DNA of 64,000 nt from Taenia hydatigena (taxonomy: Eukaryota; Platyhelminthes; Cestoda; Cyclophyllidea; Taeniidae), in the NCBI GenBank assembly GCA_036345935.2, contig JADWOT020000001.1, positions 19,509,098-19,573,097 of the forward strand, read 5' to 3'. Below, one piece after another: positions 49,522-60,782 of this stretch. How positions within the stretch are numbered: position 1 is the stretch's first letter; each line of letters begins with the position of its first letter. A program made the translations under genes and the position numbers. A model generated the notes under the pieces. It worked only from the letters and a program-made list of their open reading frames with translations, had not been told where the DNA came from and made no database searches.

Positions 49522-49801
49522 ATGGACCTTCTCGTATTAGGCATAGGCAGATGATCTGTGTGGAAGGTTCCCTCTCTTCCCCATTTCCACCCTCAATATT
49601 AGAAGGCTGAGCACGCTTTGACGTCTCTACTAATAGTAAGAGAGAGAGTAGAGAAAGATATTGTAGAAGAGTTCAAGACGAGGATGTGTCGCGCCCTAGA
49701 GAGGGACCACACTGCTTGGCGATCAGGTTCAAATTGTTCCTTCTCCTCTGGCCTACAAAGCACACTTGAAGAAGATAAGCATTACATCTGTGCACTGTTA
49801 G
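49522..49801 (+). CDS. Possible three-exon micro-gene, 58 aa
   Basis: ATG at 49522 with a 12-nt first exon (MDLL), a 69-nt intron ending ATATTAG, exon 49603-49726, a 34-nt intron (GTTCAA ... CTACAAAG), and exon 49761-49801 ending TAG. The main exon encodes an amphipathic, charged helix (VREREVEKD-like, in the sequence VRERVEKDIVEEFKTRM). The last two exons are better supported than the first, which could be chance; the pair may instead be the end of a larger gene. Confidence 0.3.
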
Positions 49802-50142
49802 CATGAATTACTAATGTGTTTTCTCCGGAAAATTGAGGACTCGGCTAGTTGTCCATAGCTGCACCAAACACCATGCTACTTCTGATTAACATAGTAATGG
49901 AAATATTCAGCACAAAAATTCGCGATTGTTGATTGTTGAGCTCTCAGTCTCGTCTACGGTCACTTGGACGCCCATCGTACATTCGTCGGGTGGCCTAACC
50001 TCTGGGCCACGCTACAAGCACAAATTCTTTCTACGTTATGAATATAGCTGTTCTGCTCAAGCGATATGCCTACTTTCATCCTCGGATAAGTCGCAAAGTT
50101 CTACAGTTGCCTTTGTTGAATTCGTGCATTATGTGATTACGT

Positions 50143-50647
50143 ATGAATCGTACACATCGACACCTAGATAAAGTTGAGGGCACAATCACACGCACAGGCA
50201 AATGTGGCGGTGGCATCATTACCTTATCACTCAGACCTGTCTACATACCATTACTGTCTTCTACAGCAGCTGATGCTGGCCGCCGAGGTAAGCGATGCTG
50301 CAAGGGAAGAAGGGCAGATGCAGTAGATATTGGTGTTGATTGGTGGTGGTGCAGAAGAAATGGCACGAAGACTACTATGGAAACCTAGTAGTGTGAGGGT
50401 GGAGCGTCTGACTCTACATGTATGTTCAAATCACGTCGAGATCAGTACGCTTCATCGCCCTGCCTTACCCTTCTTCTCCGCTATGCCGCCTTCAAAACTT
50501 ACTGCAATTGCGTCCTGTCTGTCTACTCCGTGCCAACCAATGGAGCTCAAAGCAGGAGGAGGACGAGTGGAAGGTGAGGTAGGAGAAATTGGCTTGCGAG
50601 CACAGAGAATTATTGCGGCAAGTAGGAACGAAATATGTTTGCCATAA
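50143..50647 (+). CDS. Hypothetical two-exon gene, 145 aa
   Basis: The ATG at 50143 has an in-frame TGA three codons upstream. Exon 1 (50143-50287) donates at CCGAG|GTAAGC. A 67-nt intron ends GTGGTGCAG. Exon 2 (50355-50647) continues in phase 1 and ends RNEICLP plus TAG-free TAA. The protein has a Gly-rich turn (GKCGGGII), an RRLLWKPSSVRVERL segment and a Cys/Pro-rich middle. An alternative donor at 50574 (GAAG|GTGAGG) could lead to further exons. An open upstream frame at 49926-50171 may belong to the same locus but was not joined. No family recognised. Confidence 0.35.
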
Positions 50648-50659
50648 TATGGCTTGATC

Positions 50660-53600
50660 GTGGCCAGCAAGAATGGATTAATTGGAAATAAGGCTTCCAA
50701 ACAGTGGAGACAAATCCCAACTACACGCAAAGCATCGGGAGGCAAGGGAAGGAAAGCATAAGCTATGCAATCATAGCTGCAGGGAGACTCGAATCAACAA
50801 CATCCTGGGTAGAAACCAGATGCGCTATTACGTGCTCCTACTTCCTTCACCCATTCCTGTTGCCCGCGTCTCTCCCTTGACTAGTAGAATCTTGCGTTGC
50901 TCCAGTGGACAGGAAAGGACTAGGAGATAAGTGTTTAGCAGTCTTCGTAGCTTCGACGTTAGAACAGTTATGAACCAGGTGAGTTTTGCCTACCTCATCG
51001 CCTCTGCTTCACCATGTCTTGTTCCCTCATCGGCTTTCCGCTCCAGCGTCGTGCAATCACACCACATCATTCCTGATGGTGCAAATGTGTAAGTGGATGG
51101 GTGGGTGGCTTATTCAATGCTATTTTGTTTTCACACAAAAGTAAAGTGCATAAAGAAGCTGACATTTAGTACTTCCATTTAAATAAAGTCTAAGCTGTAC
51201 ACTTGAGGTTCTAAAGCATTCCTAGACATAGTATTTCAGGGATAGTAATGATAAGGTTAAGAACGTTTTATCAGCGGTTGCCCGCTAGCAGTAATTCCAT
51301 GATACAGAAAGCACAACACCATTCCCACATTTCGCACACTCCCAATGTATTTATGTCTTGCATTCGTTATGATGGATGCTGCTTAGAGCATCCGTATGCG
51401 TTTATTATTCATTCATTTAAGGCAGCACTCGTATATTGAATGCTTTACATTAATATTAGTCTTAGTTGAATTGCAAGACGAAATGACCCTGTGTGTGTTT
51501 TGTACAAATCCGCCAACGTTGAACTAGTCCGTGGTCTTGCAAACATCCTCTAATTAATGACCGCACCTTATTGTTTATCAAACTGCTAAAGAGTTTCAGA
51601 AAGTAGCGACACCGATGCAATGCATGCCAGAAAACATCTTTTAAGGGAGAGGCGATCAGTGGTCACGAATGGGTTAGTGGAAGGAGCATCATCTGCAACT
51701 GGGAATGAAGCTAGTCTGAATGAGCTCAGCCTCGATCACTGTTTTCCCTGCCCATGTGATCATTGCACTCAATACGAACGCCTAAGGATCAAGACTAGAA
51801 ACGAAAAGTCAATCGTAATGCACTGACAGCCGAGATAGTGGATCACCACCCTTTGCAAAATCCCTTACCCAGCCATGGTTCGTCCGAATTACATGGCGCA
51901 TCGCTAAAAATATTCAGTGCATCAAATTCAAGCTTTTGTAAGAAGTTGTCGCTACATTGTGATGTCAATGCCCTAAATGGGGTACAGAAACCAGGTTATT
52001 GGCACACCCTGACGGAGGTTGCGTGAAGTAAGTAAAATTGACTTACCCGTAGCTGAGCCAGAGTAGTCACGCCCGGGACGTGCGTGTGTATGTGATGATT
52101 GGACCTTAATCTTTGCGCCTGAAATGAAAGAGATGAAGCAACATAAAATAAGATAAATTGAAATTAAACCCAAACATTGTATCCTGTAAAACCGAGGATG
52201 TTTTTAGAAGAGAAGTCAGATATAAATAAGGCAAGAAACGGTTAAGCTACTCCATTCACTACGTGATCAAAAGCTGGTTATTAATGACGACAGCAGGGAA
52301 CAATTCAGACAACCACTACCTCATCATTCGCCTCCTTCGGTCTGAACTGCTTGGGCAGGTGGGCCTTCTATCAGTGCGTGAGCTTTCTTGAGGTACACAT
52401 GCCTCAACACTTCCCAGTCTACTCATTTATTTTGCATCGAATGTACACGCTCAAGCCACACGAGTAGTTATTGCTGTGTGACCGATGCATAGCATGCTAG
52501 TAGGAATGCATGCGATTTCTGGCAATGCTCAATTGTTGAGGTCGTCACGTGTGAAAAGGTTTATTCTTTAGCACTATGCTTGTGGGATAAGCTGCCATAA
52601 AATTACACATTTTCGTGCCTTTGTTTTGCATTTACCAGCAAAAGTAACATCCATGAGAAGATAGACTGCCCTATATAGCTACACGGAAGGAGTGAATGAA
52701 TTCTAAGAGTAGCCCGTAAAAGGACATAACGACTTGTAACATAAGCGACATAGTCAGACCTGGTCCATGCAAGCTAAACTGATTGCCTCTTTCCGTCAAC
52801 TTTTAGCTATGCTCACGTTTTGCATCGCAAAGCCTACAATTTGCCGCATTTCGCCACTAAAAACAGGCGATTTAGAAATTAACTAATTGGAATGATTCGC
52901 CTCTTGGAAGCTGTATGCAATTATTTGGCACAGTAATATTTCACCCGATCCTCGACAATTTGATCGATGCATGTTAGACAAGTCTATCTGGCAACGGCAA
53001 TTTAAGGAACCATGAGATTGCCCATTAGCTGCATGCAGACAATGGTATAAATGCCATTGTTGCAGCAAGATTTTGCTGCGCATAAAAACTTCTGAGGTCC
53101 TTTTTTATTTTATTGCATTTGCAAAGGGCAGGCAATTTGTTGACGTCTCCCTGGCGCCAGTTATTTAGGCCCTGCATCTACGATACACATCAACTCCACG
53201 CTGGCTTGCTCTGATAATGGCTATTTCGAAACAGTCCACAACGCAAACTCACCGATGCACCACCCGGAATGGCTCCAGGGGTATGCAGCTACCCTAACGC
53301 CTTTAACATGGTTAATCTTCACACGGCTAACTGAGCATGAGGTGGATTCTCTCCAAATGCTAATTCTTTACTACTAGATGGCAGTGCATTTAAAATGGAT
53401 TGCGCTGTACAAATGTCTCTGCCAGTTACTTTTCCCACTACCTCCAACTAATTCCATTCAAAATGATTCTGATGCTCTGCCATAAAAGAAAGAACAGTTG
53501 GATCCCAATCTACGCTTGCTAATCGCGCTTGAACCCGAGCAACTCTACAGAATTATAGATTTCGGTCTGTTCCCAGCTCCCATCTTTACATGGCGTCGAG

Positions 53601-54690
53601 TGAGGAATGTAGGTTTTGTTTTGAAGTCCCAAAATCTGTATTTGCTAATCGATCTCCAACAAACAAGAAACGATCGTGTCCGTAGCCTGCTTGCCTAGAA
53701 GGGTGTTGTTGTACTAAAACTGTGGACTACATTACCGGTCGAATTAGACTTTTGAAGAAACGCTGTACGCATTATGCGTACGACTGCATAATCCGTCTGG
53801 TGAGTTCTTCACAAGTCACCTTGGGGCCTCCCGCGGCCTATCAGGCACTAGTTATTGCAGTCGCTTTCAACAACAGGGAATAGGTCGAATAAGACGAAAT
53901 GTCTCTTAACATTTCTTAAGGGCCTTGGTAATTTCAATACTTCTCTGCTGGTTGTCAACCAAAACGACTTCATTAGCTGGCCCAATACGATGAAATGGGA
54001 TCGGCGAGACGTGAATTGCGCAATAATGAAGCATGGACAGAAGTACATCTTTGTACCACATAAGCGATAGAAAGTGGAAAAAACTTTCACGCCTTCAAAA
54101 GCAGTGACACGTTTTCTCCTTTACTGCTAATTTGGTTGATTGGGTAATTTAGTTAGTAATAACGTAAAAAATCCGTGCAAATGCCAGAATAAGGACCAGC
54201 ATGGAATTTAAATTGATTTACTTTTACGGAACATTGTGGGAACCGGAAAGACTTCCATGGCACAAATAGAGCCCTCCGAACAAGCAAAGCAGAGGCCGAT
54301 GTGATATTCCTTCCTCACAAGCGTCCATTTTCTGGGCTGCGAATAATAAGTTTTGCGATTTCGGAACGAACAATCGCTATATCCGCTGAGAGAAGAACGC
54401 GGCACATGAGGTCTAACTAAAAATGCTGAGTGTCAGGATCACGTAGCGAACCACCACTCATCTTGCTTGCTCGTCGTCGCCGGCCGGAGCGCCTGCTTCA
54501 TAAGGCATCTACACAAACACAGCCATAACCACTACCACGGCGTCATCGGAAGTAAAAGTAGTTCGCACATACGAAAATGTTGGAATTATCGCATTACAGC
54601 TGCAAAGAATGGACTGATAGAAGAAGGAGGTGTGCTGCTTAACTGCATCGGATGGTAGTGATAAGGAGAAAATGGAGTTTAAAGTGAAAG
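50660..54690. other. No gene supported
   Basis: Mostly short frames on both strands, for example 51620-51826 and 53498-53698 (plus), without splice partners that close in phase. Confidence 0.35.
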
Positions 54691-54701
54691 CAATGAATGT
54701 T

Positions 54702-54774
54702 GGTCTCGTGTCCTAATGGATTAGGCCTCTAACTTTGGATCAGGAAACTACGGCTTCAAGTTTCGGTGGGGCCG
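54702..54774 (+). ncRNA. tRNA-Arg-like pseudogene
   Basis: 73 bases that follow the arginine tRNA pattern: a GGTCTCG acceptor strand pairing with TGGGGCC including G-U pairs, a D arm with CCTAATGGATTAGG, and an anticodon arm CTAACTTTGGATCAG. The loop gives anticodon TTG, one base from the TCG of tRNA-Arg. The T arm does not pair properly and its loop reads TTCAAGT. It is probably a pseudogene or the head of a tRNA-derived short repeat. Confidence 0.55.
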
Positions 54775-54930
54775 TAAAGTTCCTTTTTACTTTGCGCTGC
54801 TTGTAGTAGCACTGTGCCTGTGCAGCAACGAAGTGAAACAAGAAAGATGAGCAGGCTGTCTACTTTGACACTGGAGGGGAAGGACAGTCAATTTCGCTAA
54901 AAAGGAAGCGACTAAATTAGTAGCATGTCC

Positions 54931-55003
54931 ATTGAGAGCCTCGAACCCTCAACATCCACGGTATTAGGACAATGTTTAACTTGATAGACCACTTCTCCGC
55001 CAC
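54931..55003 (-). ncRNA. Second tRNA-like sequence
   Basis: The minus strand has a good B box (GGGTTCGAGGC) and an A-box-like GCGGAGAAGTGGTC about 35 bases upstream. The stems are poor, so the isotype cannot be assigned. It faces the tRNA-Arg-like sequence about 160 bases away. Confidence 0.35.
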
Positions 55004-55764
55004 CAGTTTCCTTCCTTCTTCCCCAATCCTCTCCACTCCCGCAACAATAATCTTTTGGAACACCAATCTATTCAACCACTTGCTTTATTGCTGTCAGTGT
55101 AGTTTATGAAGTCTGCACCGCGTTATGCCATTTCTCAATCCATTTTGTAACGAGGTAACGTGCAATGCAGTACCTCTCAAATTGACGCTCTTGCTCTTCT
55201 CCATCATTTTTTTGCTTTTACTTACTCTTTATTCATGTTCCCCGTTATTAGTCAGGTCAATAAAGCGAAGCATCCTTCTCTGCCTTTGGTGTCGACCAAA
55301 GTACAATGCTGTGGGATTCTCGAGCTGCTTCAAAGACGACAGGGTCACCGGCCGAAATGATTCATCGGGTCCGTGGGCATTTTGTGCGCACAGAAATGCG
55401 GTGAGTTGCGCATGACGCTACTGAATAGTGATTATGCAATTTGATCTTCACTCGAATGAAATGCATATTTGGATTTGCCTGCCTGGCAATGCCAAGTATT
55501 TGGGGTGAATGTTTGCTTTTAAGCGGTCTCATCTCCACCGCACTCTAGTTTGGGTTTAGAGATGACATTCGGAGGTGACATCCGCATGCTTAATGGAGTA
55601 GCTAGGTGCAGTCCTTGCCATTAAAGCAACTGCATGTCAAATTCCATTCTTCTATGCAATCCTTAATTGCTATCTTTATTAACAATCGAAGCACACATTA
55701 TAGTACATTTGAAGAGGCTGGGCAGACGAATGACAGCTTGGCTTTTATTTTAACAACGCTGGAC

Positions 55765-58700
55765 AGAACATGGAATATTCAGTGCCTTTCCCTCACTAGT
55801 GGTGGAAGGCCCAAAGGAGGTGCTTGTGCACCTTGGAGGAGTCGTTTTATCTAGTGAGTCCATTGGAAATCATAAAGGAAACTCTTGGATAAATGCGCAT
55901 TTTTCACGCAATTTGTTAACATCACCTAACAATTTGCAATTTGTGCGCAACCCAAATGGAGTAGGTACAATCGTGTCAAACCAGACGTTGTCATAAGGAA
56001 ACATGTCCACCTCATTATAAACTTTAGTGCAATCACCAGGCGCGTATTTTAGTGGTTCATCCAAGCGGTCGTGGTTTAGACAAGATAATTTAATTGACCT
56101 GACTATTAGAGATAGCGATAAGCGCTACTGTTGCTGTCATTGTGACCCATTTCCATCACACATGACCTACTTTGACCCACACCATTGTGCAGTGAACTGC
56201 TCACATTACTAGAGTACTCTTACGTGACTGACCATGAACAAGTGTCTCTTACCTAAAACACTTGATGCTGCTGGGATGGCGCACTCGACTGTGTAGTCCA
56301 TTCATTTCTTAAACACCTCGCTTGCTCACTCTTTAGGACCGTTGTGCGCAAATCACCGCATTAATGCACGCACCGCATCTCCATGGAATCGATGCTTCAC
56401 TGTTAACCGACGACCTCATCAACTTTGGAACAGTGCGAGAGTCCCACAGTACTGTAATTTGGTCACCTCCAAGGAAAAGAAGCATGAAGTGACGACCAGG
56501 AGTAAAGAGAAGGTGGAGAGAACAAATAATGGAGAAGTGCAAGTGATGCTGTGGATGCCTACCCATGCAGTACGCCACACACAGACAAGGATTGCAATCG
56601 CTCCCATCATGATCTGTTCCTGTGCCCTAAGAGATGTCCAGTGTGCATTTATGCACGTCCTGCGTTGATTTCGCTGAGTTGGTTGGAGCCTTTCGCACGC
56701 CTCACTCGTCACACCGATGATGCTGCTCGAGCATGGGCGGAGGCCAGAGATGTAAATTTGAAAACTGCTACATTGGCAGCCATTTTATGCCAACTCGTTT
56801 GAGAATTAGCAAGTCAGGATGCAGACTTTATAAAGCACCCTGTAGAATGGATTGACGCTTAAACCACGACGACTACTACTATTGTGATAAGAAGTCACGT
56901 CGCTTCTTGCCATACTTTTGCCAACATTGCATCAACCGACTTCATCTCCTTTATTAAGACGGTGCCAAGTGATGCAGTTGTGTAATGCCTGTAAATAGGA
57001 GGATCCCGTGCTCTTATGCTCTCCTTCCTTAACTTTGACTTCACTTCGCTTTTGGTTTCATGTTATCCGTGTTATTTTGTTACCCTTTTATAAAAATCTC
57101 CCACGTTACGAATTGGTGTTTTCCTGCCATTGTTGCGTTGCAAACAATGCAGGATGTTTCACAGTCCGTTTTGACTATCGGCCCAAGCCTCTCACCTGGT
57201 TGGATGGAGCAGTGGAGCAGTACCAGGGTGGAGGCGTGAAGCACGAAACCAGAGATGGAGGATTGGGGGTGCCTTTGATGAATGTCCACAACAATTCCAC
57301 AGACAGGTTGGAGGATCGCATGTAATAGCAAATGGTTGGTTGCCATTTGGTTTAGACGCAGTCGGTCTAACGAGTAGAGATGAAGGCGGTTATGGGCGGC
57401 ATCAACCTTGATATAGCATATCCAGGTCAACCGTATGCTACGAAAGAATGCACAATGTTGTGGGCTATGGAAGTATATGGTTGGTGCTTCGATTAGGCGT
57501 AGCGGACACTCGTGATGGCCGAGGTTGTTTGACTGGACCATCCTAGCTGAATAGATACAATGGTGTTATTGGAGACGGTATCTAGCACTAGGCAGGACGC
57601 TATATAGCCACAGCATGACTATGACTGACTCCGGAGGTCAACTCTAATCTCTTCCTCTCCTGCCAAATGTGTCCTTGTAGAAAGAGGAGCGGTTGTGGTC
57701 TTGGTATAGCGGGTAGGATGAACACGAATGTTTATTACAGACTAATCTGCTCCCGAGTTAAGCAAGGAAACTTCATAGAGGTTCGCCTGATTCTTCTGCA
57801 ACTTACAAAATGAATGCAGGGAATGTGGCTACAAGCAAGATGAGGCAAAGGAGCATGGTCTGATGGCAGGGTATAGTGTGGGGCTGAATGGGGCCACAAT
57901 GGGAGAGCATTGGTTCAGACCATTCTTTGGGCATGCGGCGAATCGAGGCTGCACAATTGGCTGGCTGTAATAATTTGTCTGTAAGCCACAGAACTTCTCA
58001 ATCATAATGGGTGGTTATACTGCGCGATTAAACTGTACGTTTATCCAACCATGACTCCATATGCGAGAAGGCCATGGACAGCTCCTTCCATTACAGTTCC
58101 CTAGCATGTTTCCCGTCATTCTGGCTTACTCTTTGGCCACATGAAATGAAGGTGTGGACGAGGGTCCTCTCTTTCTCGCCAATGACGAGGTAAGTTAAGG
58201 TGCCACAACACTGAGCCACGTCGTCATCACTGATGTTGTCGGCGTCTATTACAGCCAAGCACAGACCTTGGAGGGAGTTGGCAAGGCACGGAGGCTTGTG
58301 GCTATGCTTCGGCGTTAGGAATAAAGTAACTTGGTTACGTTTGTCAGGTTTGACCCACTCTTTTATGCTCACGTTATGGTGGAATGAGATGAGGCTTACT
58401 AGAGTGGCCACCAGAGTAGCATCTCTCATGTTGAGTTCTCCGCCTTCAACTCTCATGCCTTTTGAGCAGGGAGTGCTTTATTCATTGCAAGGTGGAAGCC
58501 TGGCCAATTGAGTACGATAAGTGATTAAAGACTTGTTGTTTTGTTCTAGTTCTACATTCTAATGTGTTAACCTTAGTAACAATCCATGCATGTCAGTTGT
58601 AATTCCGCTGACGGCACCTGATTTTTCTGGTACACCTGCACTTACTCTCCCCCATTACAGCTTAGTTTTAGGTCCACAACGCTCACTCTTCAGGCACGTT

Positions 58701-60155
58701 TTACACGTCGCCTCAATCCTGTAGTGTGGCTGATGGAATTTCGCTATGCCAAGGTTGAGATGGTTGTTAATGAGCCCAGATGTACCACCCGCCTTGCTTG
58801 TGCATTTGCCATCCTGCCCTTAGAAACGAACTAGCAGTGCGGACAGCTGACACATCCCCTTGTGATAACAGGTTTCGATTGGGTAGTTGTTAACCAACTT
58901 ATAGCTTTGTTCAGGAGGTCGCTTGCCACACGAATCGCTTATGAAATCCAATGTAACAAATGAAGGGCTGAAGGACATTTGCTTTGACGATTGCCACTCG
59001 GGCAGACTCTGCTCTCATGACTTCAAAAATACATACCTGTAACGACATTGGAGCTCGAAAGTGACACAAGTAGCAAACGCACTGCAACCACCATCCGCTG
59101 CAGGCGTTCCCAAGTTATTTGAGGAAACACCAAAGTAGCATGGAATTCTATTAGAGTTTGGTTGCAACCGGTTGATGTGTGTGATGCGTGAATAGTTTCT
59201 TTATTTGTTTAAACAGTTGGCATGAGCTCAGGATTGTCCTTCACCAAGTTGTTCACGTTGTTTAAACAAATGAAATAAAGTGTGGCACGTAGCTACTTTC
59301 TTCCTTTAAGAATTGCAGGTTTTAGAGCAACCACATCCGAGGCAGATAAGTTCATAATCCAATTGTTATCAAAGACATTGTGTACAGCAGAAATGGCAAC
59401 CACCACCTTGCCAGAAGCTTGCGTGAACTCGGTGCCGTTGTGCGAATGTGGGTGGGATGAAAATAGTAAAAGATACACAGACGTGCACGAGGCAAGAGCG
59501 ACAGATGGTGAGTGATTCGCCGCCACGCCCTCGCAGTCAATGTAGAGGCCACTGAGTCAACGCGTCTCAACGTTCTCCATCACTCGATTTCTCCTTTCTC
59601 CAACTTTTGTGCCACTAAAATCAGTAACAACTGGACTGTTACTGTGGCTTTCCTGATTGGTAGCTTTCGCTGCTTGATTTGAGCAATTTCGTGACCAAAA
59701 AGGCATAGGCGTTACTGCAAAGAAGAGGTGATGATGATACACAAAGCTTGATTAGGACAAGGACACATAGACTAATCCCCTTTTACTGATTGTTTTTGAG
59801 GGAGAGGCAAATGTGTATGCAGACAGGAGTGCAGTCTTTCCATTGAAATGATTTGGAAAGGGGAAGCATTTAGAGTGGTCTGCACTCCTAGTGGATGTAA
59901 CTGCCATTGGGATGACGGTGGAGAAGCCGCCATCTCCTATGCAAACCACAAATGTAAGAATGAACTTTTTGCCGCCTTTCACACGGAGTGATGGACACTT
60001 GGTTTTCGATAGGACCAGTGACGCTTGGTGAAGTTGTGCGAATCACAATGTTATTGCCAAGTTGCACAGTGCCACAGCAGTGCGGTCACAGGGGCTGGAC
60101 TGAAGCAGCAGCCTATTGAGAGGGTCACTCGATGCCACTGTGAAGATGGGAAGAG
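55765..60155 (-). repeat. Right arm of large inverted repeat (young part)
   Basis: Inverted partner of 3890-8295. Homology begins abruptly at about 55765, where the right arm leaves unique AT-rich core sequence, and runs outward to about 60155. There the left arm has about 570 extra bases (3310-3880) and the right arm has only about 100 unrelated bases. Collinearity then resumes (60250-60780 with 3310-2770). An assembly artefact is possible in principle, but the arms differ by about 2% substitutions plus small indels, so they are not a simple duplicated contig end. Confidence 0.9.
58091..58456 (-). other. Repeat-embedded 121-codon ORF (right copy)
   Basis: Inverted partner of the 5591-5956 frame, same length, same start and same end. 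See that entry for the substitution count. The only additional information is that both stop codons fall at the same place although they differ in sequence (TAA here). Confidence 0.3.
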
Positions 60156-60549
60156 GCAACACTTTGCATCTCACCTCTCAGTCCTCACCTTCGAGAGGCT
60201 GCAGCGTGTCGCTCAGCACATCGTGCGTCAGCACACCTGCAGCAGTGTTGCTTGTTCTCAAGGCGTTTCCTCCAATACAGCTGTAATCCTCCATAAACCG
60301 CCTGATCATATTGGTAGCGAAATGGCACCAGTTGAGCATTACGATGCGCCCACCCGCTCGCCATCACGACAGTGTGAAATGCCGCCCAAGAGGACATCTG
60401 CTCCAACATCACCCTACGTGCCAGTGGAGGAGGACAGTGGCGATTGTGAGGCACTTGGCAAGCCTGCCATTGCACAGCCAGTAGCAGCGTCAACACCAAA
60501 TCCACACGATACACTGCAACGCATCAGAAAGCTGCGCAGCATTCTTTGA
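60025..60549 (+). other. 174-codon ORF in right arm
   Basis: Longest open frame in the right arm. The first half is rich in Cys, His and Gln. The second half from about residue 100 is rich in Pro, Ser, Thr and Glu (for example MPPKRTSAPTSPYVPVEEDS) and ends in RKLRSIL. In the left arm the same frame is interrupted by the 570-base difference, and only its second half stays open (3229-2954, minus). No family is recognised. It could be the 3' part of a decayed gene; a real, expressed protein seems unlikely. Confidence 0.25.
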
Positions 60550-60782
60550 ATCGACGCATGGCTGCATTCACTTCGGGTGAATGAAGATGCGCAGTGAGGA
60601 CTAGTGGTGCTGTAAGGGCTGTTATCACCTCCAATCATTGGTGGAAGTGAATGGATGGTGGTAGGGCAGCTGTCGGGCGAGCTAAACTGTATTACAATTC
60701 AAGTGATTGTAAGAGTTTACTATCGAGACCCTTATCATTCCAAGCTGGGATGTTGGATTTATTTGTAAACAAAACACTGCTA

